Assembly: GCF_900110025.1 (NCBI RefSeq)
Contig: NZ_FOCE01000015.1
Location: 1-49,932, forward strand
DNA from: Gemmobacter aquatilis
Lineage (GTDB): Bacteria; Pseudomonadota; Alphaproteobacteria; Rhodobacterales; Rhodobacteraceae
Length of the DNA: 49,932 nt
Reading direction: 5' to 3'
A program made the translations under genes and the position numbers. The notes beneath the pieces are model-generated. The model saw nothing but the letters and a program-made list of their open reading frames with translations. It had not been told where the DNA came from and searched no databases. Below, piece by piece: positions 40,851 to 48,307 of this stretch (its first letter is position 1; each line of letters starts with the position of its first letter).

Positions 40851-42449
40851 TCAGGCATTCGACGGTGGCAAGGGCGTCATCCCCCGGACAATATCCGAAG
40901 CCTTCTCGCCGATCATGATTGCAGTGGCGTTGGTATTGCCGGAAATCAGCGTCGGCATGATGGAATTATCCACCACCCGCAGGTTGCGGATGCCGCGCAC
41001 CCGGAGTTCGGGGTCCACAACGGCCATGTCATCGCTGCCCATCCGACAGGTGCCGACCGGATGGTAGACCGTCTTGCCCCTGGCGCGGATATAGGCCTGC
41101 AACGCCGCCTCATCCTGCAACGCAGCGCCGGGGAAAGCCTCGGTCGGCTCGACAAACCGCGAGAGGGCGGGTTGCGCCAGAATGTGGCGCGCCATGTTCA
41201 GCCCCTTGACCGACAGGCGCATATCCTCGGGCGCCGACAGATAGCGCGGGTCCACCACCGGATGCGCCGCCGGATCGGCAGAGCGCAGACGGATCTCGCC
41301 CCGGCTTTCGGGGCGCAACACACAGGGGTTGATGGTCGCCCCGGCCTTCTTCACCGGCGCCTGATCGCCATCCATGAAAACGATGGGAACAAAGTGCATC
41401 TGCACATTTGGCTCTGCCTCCGGATCATCAACGTTGACGAAGGCGCAGGCCTCGGTGACGTTCGACATCACCGGGCCGGACTTGAACAGCAGATACTGCA
41501 AGCCGTTCTTGATGCTGCGCAGAAAGCTGTCCTCGCCGAAATAGCCATGCCGCCCGGTGCAGAGGCGGATGGCGGGAAACTCCAGATGGTCCTGAAGGTT
41601 CTGGCCCACGCCCTCAAGCCGGTGCTGCATGGCGATGCCGTGGCGCTGCAACTCGGCCTCGGGGCCGATGCCCGACAGCATCAAAAGCTTGGGCGACTGC
41701 ACGGCCCCCGCCGACAGGATCACCTCCTGCGCCGCCCGTGCCTGCTCGATCCGCCCGCCGCGCACATATTCGACGCCAACCGCGCGGTCGCCCTCGAACA
41801 GGATGCGGGTCACAAGGCAGCCGGTGCGAATCTCCAGATTTCCGGTTTTCAGCGCGGGCCGCAGATAGGCGACGGCGGCGCTACAGCGGCGGCCGTTGCG
41901 GGTGGTGGTCTGGTTGAAGCCGACGCCGCGTTGACGCGCTCCGTTGAAATCGGGGGTAAAGGGGATGCCCGCCTCTTGCGCGCTGCGCACGAAGGCTCGG
42001 GTCAGATCGGTGATCTGACGCAGGTCCGAAACGCCGAGCGGCCCCTCGGTGCCGTGCCAGGCATCCGACAGGCGGTCATTGCCTTCGGCCCGGCGGAAAT
42101 AGGGCAGCACATCGCGGTAGGACCAGCCCGCCGCCCCCGCCTGCGCCCATCCGTCATAATCGCTGCGCTGACCGCGAATATAGATCGCGGCATTCACGGA
42201 ACTGCCGCCGCCCAGCACATTGCCTTGTGGCATGATCGGCGCGCGACCGTTCAACGCGTCCTGCCGTTCGGTCTGGTAGTGGTAGAGCAGCTTGCTATCC
42301 AGAAGCTTGACGAAGCCCGCCGGAATATGAATCAGCGGATGCCAGTCTTTCGGACCGGATTCCAGCACAAGCACCTTCGCCCCAGACTGTGCAAGTCGCC
42401 CTGCCAAAGCACTGCCCGCAGAGCCACCCCCAACTATCACATAGTCCAC
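40851..42449 (-). CDS. GMC-family FAD-dependent oxidoreductase (choline/alcohol dehydrogenase-like)
   Basis: A 532-residue flavoprotein. The FAD loop is VGGGSAGSALAGRLA at the N-terminus; GGGSSVNAAIYIRG near residue 80 and LSAGAVQSPKLLMLSGIG near 242 are GMC signatures. Catalytic H463 lies in YHPVGTCRMG and a conserved asparagine in SGNTNA near 504-506. These enzymes oxidise alcohols, choline or polyols and pass electrons to the respiratory chain. It starts with GTG at 42449 behind GGAGG. The third shared palindrome lies 22 bases upstream. Confidence 0.9.
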   Translation of the reverse strand: MDYVIVGGGSAGSALAGRLAQSGAKVLVLESGPKDWHPLIHIPAGFVKLLDSKLLYHYQTERQDALNGRAPIMPQGNVLGGGSSVNAAIYIRGQRSDYDGWAQAGAAGWSYRDVLPYFRRAEGNDRLSDAWHGTEGPLGVSDLRQITDLTRAFVRSAQEAGIPFTPDFNGARQRGVGFNQTTTRNGRRCSAAVAYLRPALKTGNLEIRTGCLVTRILFEGDRAVGVEYVRGGRIEQARAAQEVILSAGAVQSPKLLMLSGIGPEAELQRHGIAMQHRLEGVGQNLQDHLEFPAIRLCTGRHGYFGEDSFLRSIKNGLQYLLFKSGPVMSNVTEACAFVNVDDPEAEPNVQMHFVPIVFMDGDQAPVKKAGATINPCVLRPESRGEIRLRSADPAAHPVVDPRYLSAPEDMRLSVKGLNMARHILAQPALSRFVEPTEAFPGAALQDEAALQAYIRARGKTVYHPVGTCRMGSDDMAVVDPELRVRGIRNLRVVDNSIMPTLISGNTNATAIMIGEKASDIVRGMTPLPPSNA

Positions 42450-42470
42450 GCTTGGCCTCCCGCCCGTTAG

Positions 42471-42483
42471 ATATATGATATAT
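42471..42483. promoter_or_regulatory. GntR/FCD operator candidate (shared palindrome, site 3)
   Basis: ATATATGATATAT lies 22 bases upstream of the GMC oxidoreductase start, in its presumed promoter. It is identical to the cores at 31892 and 38563. Beyond it to 42565 I see no gene. Confidence 0.65.
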
Positions 42484-42609
42484 AATCAATAGGGCCGCTT
42501 AGGTCAACTTAAGTTCCACCCTGAAAACGGCATTGCGTGGAAAGAGAAGAGAGGTGGCTCGGCTGATCTGAACAGGTTCCTGCGTTTTCTAAGTAGTTTT
42601 CCGCCTCGG

Positions 42610-42907
42610 TTACGCCGCCACCCCTTCGGGCATCGGCTGGTTGAAGTAGGCCTGATCGGGGGTTTTCCCGTCAAGCGATGAATGCGGGCGGCGGCCATTG
42701 TAGAAGGTCAGATACCGGCCGATCCCGGCCCGGGCTTCGGACACGCTGGCATAGGCGCGCAGGTAGACCTCTTCGTATTTGATGGTCCGCCACAAGCGCT
42801 CGACGAAGACATTGTCCCGCCACGCGCCCTTGCCATCCATGCTGATCTGGATCTCGCGGGCGGCCAGCACCTTGATGAACTCGGTCGAGGTGAACTGGCT
42901 GCCCTGG
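42610..42907 (-). pseudogene. IS3 transposase orfB, 3' fragment
   Basis: Encodes the C-terminal third of an IS3-family integrase-type transposase: QGSQFTSTEFIKVLAA, DGKGAWRDNVFVERLWRTI with the catalytic glutamate, and YNGRRPHSSLDGKTPDQAY. The normal preceding residues (IFNTD) are found about 1.37 kb away at 44274 and above, so the two parts were one gene before the IS110 insertion. Confidence 0.88.
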
Positions 42908-42922
42908 ACGCCCTTCTAAGAG

Positions 42923-43999
42923 TCAAGCGGCGATCTGGCTTTGGTTGATCTCCCGATGCCACCTCATGATGATGCCGAAGACTTCGCGGGCAATATAGCG
43001 TTTGAGGCAGTGAATGGCCTCCAGCTTGGAATGGCCCGCAGCGATGCGTTTGGCGACGTAGTCCTGCGAACGTGGGTCCAGTCTCAGGCGCCCGATGGCG
43101 ATGATGTGGATGGCGCTGTTGGCCGCGCGATCGCCTCCCCTATTCAACCTGTGCCGCACCGTCTTTCCTGATGAGGCCGGGACCGGGCTGACGCCGCACA
43201 ATGCCGCGAAGCTAGCCTCGGATTTTAGCCGGTCCGGGTTGTCCCCAGCCGTGAGCAGCAACTGCGCCGCGCTGTTCAAACCGATCGCGGTTTGGGCCAG
43301 CAGCTCCGGGGCCAGATCCTTGACGATGGCACCGATCATGTCGTCCAGGTCGGAGACCTCGTCATGCAATTCGAGATAGCGCCGCGCGAGGGGCTTGAGC
43401 GAGATCCGGTAGGCTTCCTCGACCTGGCGATATGCCGTGAGATCGGGGCGCCACGCGGCAAGTGTGCGGATCAGCTGCATCCGCGTCATGGATCGCAACG
43501 GCTCCCGGATCTTGTCGGGCGCGCAGACGATCGTCATCTGGATCATTTCCAGCGCAATTCGGCGCGCTTGAACAGCCGTCTTACGGCAAACCCTCAGAAC
43601 CCGAAGACTTTCGACCATTCCGTCCCGGCTGCGCGGTGTGACCGTGTGGCGCTCCGCGAATGCTGCATGAGCCGCGCTTTCCGCGTCATAGTCGTCGTTC
43701 TTGCCGCGTCGGCGGCGATCGAGTTTGTCTGGGGCGGTCGCTTCCAGCACCTCGACACCCGCGGCTTGCAGGTAGCGCAGCAGCCCGGCGCCGTAACTTC
43801 CCGAGCACTCAACCCCAACACGTCGAAGGTCGCCGAAGGACCTCATCCACGCCAGCATCAAGCGATATCCATGCCGCGTTGTCGGGAAGCTCTCGGTGCC
43901 GAGAACACGGTCACGATGATCAACGACAGCCGCGACATGCAAATCCTTGTGCGTGTCGACGCCACCGATGACGTGAGTTTCTGCTGGGTGTGCTGCCAT
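42923..43999 (-). CDS. IS110-family transposase (DEDD recombinase)
   Basis: A 358-residue transposase. The RuvC-like N-terminal domain has D15 (GGVDTHKD), E64 (GVECSGS) and aspartates at 102-105 (NDDYDAES). The C-terminal transposase_20 domain has FAALCGVSPVPASSGKTVRHR, which holds the catalytic serine, followed by GGDRAANSAIH. IS110 enzymes use a bridge RNA to join donor and target DNA. The start at 43999 has AAGGA upstream; a start 28 codons earlier lies in the noncoding end. All catalytic residues look intact, so the element may be active. Confidence 0.92.
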   Translation of the reverse strand: MAAHPAETHVIGGVDTHKDLHVAAVVDHRDRVLGTESFPTTRHGYRLMLAWMRSFGDLRRVGVECSGSYGAGLLRYLQAAGVEVLEATAPDKLDRRRRGKNDDYDAESAAHAAFAERHTVTPRSRDGMVESLRVLRVCRKTAVQARRIALEMIQMTIVCAPDKIREPLRSMTRMQLIRTLAAWRPDLTAYRQVEEAYRISLKPLARRYLELHDEVSDLDDMIGAIVKDLAPELLAQTAIGLNSAAQLLLTAGDNPDRLKSEASFAALCGVSPVPASSGKTVRHRLNRGGDRAANSAIHIIAIGRLRLDPRSQDYVAKRIAAGHSKLEAIHCLKRYIAREVFGIIMRWHREINQSQIAA

Positions 44000-44273
44000 C
44001 CGATTATCCTTTCCTGGGCCGCCTGTCTGTTCTTTGCATCCGAAGGATGCAGGGACAGGATGGTCATGCCCTTCTTGGGTCACGGCAGCACCTTCGAGGC
44101 AAAGCCTCGCCGCAGGGCGTTCCCGGATGATCGACAGGTCCAGGGAAAGACACGTGTTGGATCGATCGGAGTGAGGGTCAGATCACACCAGAAAGCCCTG
44201 CGGCACCAACCCAGCAAATGGTCTATCGGTGTTTGAGTCAAACCATCCGAGAACTGGCATTGATCGTATGACT
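44000..44273 (-). ncRNA. Candidate IS110 bridge RNA region
   Basis: The noncoding end of the IS110 element upstream of the transposase. A 10-bp perfect inverted repeat (GCCGCAGGGC 44109-44118 and GCCCTGCGGC 44195-44204) and a CGAGGC-AAA-GCCTCG hairpin (44095-44109) show RNA-like structure. CTATCGGTGTT at 44223-44233 is repeated exactly at 44272-44282, where nine of the eleven bases are target DNA of the disrupted IS3 gene. A target-binding loop of a bridge RNA would carry such a match. RNA limits and loops cannot be set by eye. Confidence 0.5.
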
Positions 44274-44850
44274 ATCGGTGTTGAAGATTTCGGGCGCGCC
44301 GTGACGTACAAGCGCCTCCTCCACAGCTTCTATGCAAAAATCGGCCTCAAGCGTGATCAACACCCGCCATGCCAGAACGCGCCGGGTGAACCAGTCCAGC
44401 ACGGCGGCGAGGCAGATGAACCCCCGAGCCATCGGGATGTAGGTGATGTCCATCGCCCAGACCTGGTTGGGCCGCGTGATCGGCAGCTTTCTCGGCAGAT
44501 ACGGTTAGATCTTGTGCCCCGGCGCCGGTTTCGAGGTGTTAGGTCGGCGATACAGGGCCGCGATGCCCATGCGCTTCATCAGCGTGGCAACGTGCAGCCG
44601 CCCGACCTTGAACCCTTCCTGAAGCAGCAGACCCCGCAGCATCCGGCTGCCCGCGAACGGGAATTCCATGTGCAGCTAGTCGATCCGGTGCATCAGCTTC
44701 AGATCGGCGTCCGACACCGGGCGGAGCTTGTAATAAACGCTGCCCCGGCTGATCCCTAGCACGATAGCCTACCGGCTGACGCTCAGCTACGCTGTGGGAT
44801 CGATCATCTTTTTGCGCTCGGCAACAGACCCCTGCGCGGTTCGCTCGAAC
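44274..44850 (-). pseudogene. IS3 transposase orfB, 5' fragment with four stop codons
   Basis: Encodes the first part of the IS3 integrase: an HTH_21 region (RGLLLQEGFKVGRLHVATLM, MGIAALYRRPNTSKPAPGHKI) and the start of the rve domain (LPITRPNQVWAMDITYIPM, ending in PEIFNTD). In-frame stops lie at 44505-44507, 44676-44678, 44769-44771 and 44787-44789. The gene was therefore damaged by point mutation as well as by the IS110 insertion. Confidence 0.85.
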
Positions 44851-44859
44851 CGATGGCGC

Positions 44860-45144
44860 TCACCGCGCAGTGCGTCGCGCGCCGGACAAAAAATCATTCT
44901 CCAGCGTCAGCTCTCCGATCTTCGCATGCAGGGTCTTCACATCGATGGTCGGCTCCGCCTTAAGGGCTTCCCCGAATACCCCGGTCGCGCCCTCAAGCAA
45001 CTGGTCACGCCACTGCTTGATCTGGTTCGGATGGACGTCGAATTCTTGCGCAAGCTCGATCATGGTCTTCTCGCCCTTGATCGCTGCTACCGCCACTTTC
45101 GCCTTGAAAGCCGGGCTGTGGTTCCGGCGCGGTCGTCTTGCCAT
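44860..45144 (-). CDS. IS3-family orfA (HTH_Tnp_1 protein)
   Basis: A 94-residue helix-turn-helix protein (MARRPRRNHSPAFKAKVAVAA, HPNQIKQWRDQLLEGA, IGELTLENDFLSG). This is the usual IS3 OrfA with its leucine-zipper-like C-terminus, though the last residues (ARRTAR) differ from the common LGKAGLL end, probably through a small frameshift. It is the only open frame left of the element and has no partner OrfB. Confidence 0.82.
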   Translation of the reverse strand: MARRPRRNHSPAFKAKVAVAAIKGEKTMIELAQEFDVHPNQIKQWRDQLLEGATGVFGEALKAEPTIDVKTLHAKIGELTLENDFLSGARRTAR

Positions 45145-45399
45145 GGTCTTCTCCTCGCTCGCAGCATTATGCTGCTGTTGCGCAGAAAATCCACTTATCC
45201 CGGCTGTTCAGATTTCCGCAGCCGCCTCTGCCTGGGCGTGAACTATCCCGCTGGGCCTTTGGTCTGGGCCGACAGAGTCGGCGCAGGCCGCACTTTGACC
45301 GGGCTTGATGCTATCCACGCGGCGACCCGCGCAACCGCGCATCGCTGCTCTTGCGCCAGCGCGTTGCGTCGGGCCGATCAATGGCCGCGACCTGAGACA

Positions 45400-45433
45400 C
45401 CCCGCCCCAGAATGTCCATTCTTGGGGTGGGGC
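45400..45433. repeat. Strong imperfect hairpin upstream of repA
   Basis: CCCGCCCCAGAATG (45401-45414), TC, then CATTCTTGGGG and TGGGGC fold into a long stem with one bulge. It lies in the 640-base gap between the IS3 end (45213) and repA (45858). It could be a terminator isolating the replication module, or the end of a lost mobile element. Apart from this, the palindrome at 45672-45689 and a weaker repeat (GGCCTTC 45572-45578 with GAAGGCC 45602-45608), I see nothing in the gap. Confidence 0.4.
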
Positions 45434-45671
45434 AGTCACCTCGCGGCGTCAACTAATGCCAGCACGGATCGTCGCAGACCCACCTTGGCACATCGATGCC
45501 GTCGGGGGGCGGTCACATCATCAAAGCCGGCCGATCCCTTAACGATTCGAAGCTAAGCAGCGATGCGGCAGGGCCTTCCACATGAATTGCTACAACATAT
45601 AGAAGGCCTATTCTGAACTCATACAGACGAAACGACAAAATTTCAAACACTTAGTTGGGCACCCTCTGGAT

Positions 45672-45689
45672 GGCGCGGCACGCCGCGCC
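45672..45689. promoter_or_regulatory. Palindrome upstream of repA (possible RepA operator)
   Basis: GGCGCGGC-AC-GCCGCGCC has perfect 8-bp arms. It lies about 170 bases before the repA start. In repABC plasmids RepA with RepB represses the operon by binding palindromic DNA near the repA promoter, so this is a plausible site; no promoter elements were identified. Confidence 0.35.
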
Positions 45690-45857
45690 GGTCATCGAGC
45701 ACGATCTGTAGAATTATCTTGCGCCCCAGCCCTACTTGGCGCATTCATATTCGTAGCAGGAAAGTGCGAGAATTGCAGATTTCTGCGCTACGAACAGATA
45801 ATCGAACGAGTTCGCTGAGTGTGGATCAACCGCACCGGTAAGATACATGAGGGCAGC

Positions 45858-47033
45858 ATGGCAGCAGAGCAGGTATTTGCCGAGCTTCAGAGTGACGCAT
45901 CAACACTGCATGAGTCGATCCGTATGCATCTGGAGCGCAACTTCGCCCCCGACGCTCGTAAATTCCTTCGGACCTTTTCATCAAGTGAAGCAGCGGAGTT
46001 TCTGGGTATGGCACCCGGGCATCTGCGCAAGTTGCATGCGGAAGACAAGATCCCTGACGCTCCCCTCGACGAGCGAGGGCGAAAACTCTATTCCGCCGAA
46101 GACCTTGCCCAAATCAGGCTCGCACTCGCGCGCACGACGCGCGACCCATCTCTCTACCTGCGTGGTCGGGTCGGGACGGAGCCTTTGCAGATCATCTCTT
46201 GCGTCTCGTTTAAAGGCGGTTCGGCAAAGACGACCACCGCCGCCTACCTTAGCCAGTGGTATGCGCTGCACGGCTATCGGGTGCTGGTCATCGATATGGA
46301 CCCGCAGGCTTCGCTATCGTCGATGACCGGCCTGCGGCCCGAAATCGACTTCACGCACAAAGGCACGATTTACGACGCGATCCGCTACGAGAACCCGCTT
46401 CCGATGAGCGAGGTGGTCCGCAAGACTTATTTCCACGGTCTGGACATCGCGGCGGGCGGTCTAATCCTGTCGGAATACGAAACCGAGACGCCCTATGCTT
46501 TGCGCAGGGGGTCGGAACCGCCCTTCTACCTGCGCCTGCGCGAGGCAATCCTGTCGGTCGAGGCGAGCTATGACCTCGTCTTTATCGACTGCCCGCCGCA
46601 GCTTGGCTTCCTGACGCTGTCATCTTTGGTCGCGTCCTCGTCGATCATCATCCCCGTAGTGCCGAATTTCATTGACGTCGCGTCCCTTGCCCAGTTCCTG
46701 ACGATGACCTCGTCGCTTCTCGATACAATCCGGGATGCGGGCATGACATTGGACTACGACTTCCTGCGCTACCTCGTTTCGCGGTTTGAGCCTTCGGATG
46801 GCCCGCAGGCGCAGGTTGCCGGATTGCTGCGAGCGAACTTCGGCAAGCGCGTGATGACCGAGGCCTTCCTGAAATCGACCGCCGTCTCTGATGCTGGGCT
46901 GACGCACCAGACGCTGTTCGAGGTCGGTCGCGGCAGCATGAATCGCAACACCTACGACCGGGCGATGGAGTCGATCAACGCCGTCGCGCGCGAGCTGGAA
47001 CAGGACATCCACAAAGCGTGGGGGAGAGACTGA
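45858..47033 (+). CDS. repA: Plasmid partitioning protein RepA (ParA family)
   Basis: A 391-residue ParA-type ATPase. An N-terminal MerR-like helix-turn-helix lies near residues 42-62 (SSSEAAEFLGMAPGHLRKLH). The deviant Walker A box KGGSAKTT is at 119-126, followed by VIDMDPQASLS and VFIDCPPQLGFLT. It drives plasmid segregation and represses the repABC operon. The start at 45858 has GAGGG upstream; a start 13 codons earlier is possible. The stop is one base from the repB start, as expected for repABC. Such modules are typical of large alphaproteobacterial plasmids. Confidence 0.95.
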   Translation: MAAEQVFAELQSDASTLHESIRMHLERNFAPDARKFLRTFSSSEAAEFLGMAPGHLRKLHAEDKIPDAPLDERGRKLYSAEDLAQIRLALARTTRDPSLYLRGRVGTEPLQIISCVSFKGGSAKTTTAAYLSQWYALHGYRVLVIDMDPQASLSSMTGLRPEIDFTHKGTIYDAIRYENPLPMSEVVRKTYFHGLDIAAGGLILSEYETETPYALRRGSEPPFYLRLREAILSVEASYDLVFIDCPPQLGFLTLSSLVASSSIIIPVVPNFIDVASLAQFLTMTSSLLDTIRDAGMTLDYDFLRYLVSRFEPSDGPQAQVAGLLRANFGKRVMTEAFLKSTAVSDAGLTHQTLFEVGRGSMNRNTYDRAMESINAVARELEQDIHKAWGRD

Positions 47034-47034
47034 T

Positions 47035-48027
47035 ATGGCCCGAAAGAACATGTTCGAGGGCATCACGCCGGGCGCGCGGTCCGAGGATGCGGCGAAGGAG
47101 CCCCTGCCCCGACCGTCCAACAAGATGCCAGAGGTGTTCCAGACGGCGGGTCCCATTGCAGCCATCCGCAACGATCTGCGCAGCGTCGGCAGCCGGTCTG
47201 TGCAGGACATCGACCCGGACCTGATCGAGGACACTGGGTTGAAAGATCGGATCGGCCCCCTGGATGACGGCATCGAAGAGCTTCGAGACAGCATCGCAAA
47301 GCATGGCCAGCAGGTCCCGATCCTTCTGCGGCCGCACCCGAAACTGAGCGGCCGATATCAGGTCGTCTATGGCCGTCGCAGGCTTGCGGCGATCAAGGCC
47401 CTGGGAACGCCGGTCAAGGCCCTGATCCGTACCCTTTCGGACGAAGAGGCGGTGCTGGCCCAAGGGCAAGAGAACAACATGCGCAAGGACCCCTCCTTCA
47501 TCGAGAAGGCGCTGTTTGCGGGCGATCTTGAAGAGGCAGGGTATGATGCTCGCGTCGTGCAGGACGCCCTGAACGTGAACCGCAGCCACACCTCGCACAT
47601 GCGCAAGGTCCGCGAGGCGTTCCCGCGCGAGGTGCTGGAACGGATCGGTGCCGCGCCCTCTGTCGGCTGGAAGCGCTGGTATGATCTTGCCGTTAAAGTG
47701 CTGGAGCAGAAGATCGACGTCGGGACCATCCACCCTGCCCCGTTTCCCACCGCGTCCACCACGGACCAACGGTTTACCGCTTGGGCGGCTGCGCTTGTCG
47801 AAGCCACGACCGCGCGGCCCCAAAAGCCTAGCAAGCCCAGTCAAGCGGTCCCGGTCAAGGCAAACGATGGCACCGCGCTGGGTGAGGTGGAGCTGGCCAG
47901 AGGCAAGCTTGGCTTCCGTCCATCGGCCCACAACGCCGCCTTCGCAGGCTGGCTTCACCAGAACGCGGAGACCGTCTTTTCACGGCTCCATGAGGAATTT
48001 CTCGCTCAGTTCAAAGCGAAAGGCTGA
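47035..48027 (+). CDS. repB: Plasmid partitioning protein RepB (ParB family)
   Basis: A 330-residue ParB-type protein. The N-terminal ParB domain contains QVPILLRPHPKLSGRYQVVYGRRRLAA (about residues 93-119) and the ENNMRKDPSFIEKA box near 146-159. A helix-turn-helix region follows (VVQDALNVNRSHTSHMRKV). It binds parS and works with RepA. It is translated one base after repA. The 280 bases after its stop hold the probable antisense RNA and the repC start. Confidence 0.95.
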   Translation: MARKNMFEGITPGARSEDAAKEPLPRPSNKMPEVFQTAGPIAAIRNDLRSVGSRSVQDIDPDLIEDTGLKDRIGPLDDGIEELRDSIAKHGQQVPILLRPHPKLSGRYQVVYGRRRLAAIKALGTPVKALIRTLSDEEAVLAQGQENNMRKDPSFIEKALFAGDLEEAGYDARVVQDALNVNRSHTSHMRKVREAFPREVLERIGAAPSVGWKRWYDLAVKVLEQKIDVGTIHPAPFPTASTTDQRFTAWAAALVEATTARPQKPSKPSQAVPVKANDGTALGEVELARGKLGFRPSAHNAAFAGWLHQNAETVFSRLHEEFLAQFKAKG

Positions 48028-48074
48028 GTGACAATGCAACGACAACAACAGAGGAGCAGGGTCGGAAAAGGATA

Positions 48075-48190
48075 GGCCTCCCGAATGGAAACCACCCGGA
48101 AGGCCCGCGCAAAGCACAGGGCGCCAACCCTGAGAATGCTCATCTTCTAGCACGAGCAGATTAGCGCAGGCCCGAATCGCACGCAACATC
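48075..48190 (-). ncRNA. Candidate repABC counter-transcribed antisense RNA (incA)
   Basis: The repB-repC gap of repABC plasmids encodes a small antisense RNA on the opposite strand that limits RepC. Here GGCCTCCCG (from 48075) pairs with CGGAAGGCC (to 48105) apart from one mismatch. In the minus direction this stem is followed by a T-rich stretch (TATCCTTTTCC), as for its terminator. The terminator end is well supported; the 5' end near 48190 is only an estimate. Confidence 0.5.
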
Positions 48191-48307
48191 GCATCGCGGT
48201 GATCCGATATCTTTTATCCTTTTTCTGGGATAAGGGCGTCGCCTGACGACGATGTAGTGCATGCTGTGGCACCCTACGGTAGACCTGAACGTTCCGCAGA
48301 TCGCATC

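Larger units (their letters stand above)
42908..44273 (-). mobile_element. IS110-family insertion sequence inside IS3 orfB
   Basis: The limits are set by where the IS3 coding sequence breaks (after GCCCTGG at 42901-42907) and resumes (ATCGGTGTTG from 44274); each may be off by a few bases. The transposase occupies 42923-43999. About 275 bases upstream of it are noncoding and only about 15 bases lie downstream, the layout of the IS110 group whose bridge RNA is encoded upstream of the transposase. No terminal inverted repeats were seen, as expected for the family. Confidence 0.82.
42566..45213 (-). mobile_element. Decayed IS3-family element interrupted by an IS110-family element
   Basis: The outer limits are set by a 10-bp inverted repeat, ATCTGAACAG at 42566-42575 and CTGTTCAGAT at 45204-45213. 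Without the inserted IS110 (about 1.37 kb) the element is about 1.28 kb, the usual IS3 size. It contains orfA and both halves of orfB on the minus strand. Four in-frame stop codons in orfB and the insertion show it is dead. No clear target duplication flanks the repeats. The exact ends are inferred from the repeat only. Confidence 0.75.

Noticed and set aside
35720-42470. Long plus-strand frames opposite the binding protein/transketolase genes and the GMC gene
   Set aside because: Both lie antisense to genes with intact catalytic motifs and encode unstructured-looking sequence; treated as shadows.
42893-44258. GAACTGGC shared by the IS3 flank (42893-42900) and the IS110 end (44251-44258) as a right target guide
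   Set aside because: Only eight bases, and the orientation is wrong: on the transposase strand both copies read the same way, whereas a right target guide should be the reverse complement of the target. Kept only as a possible coincidence.
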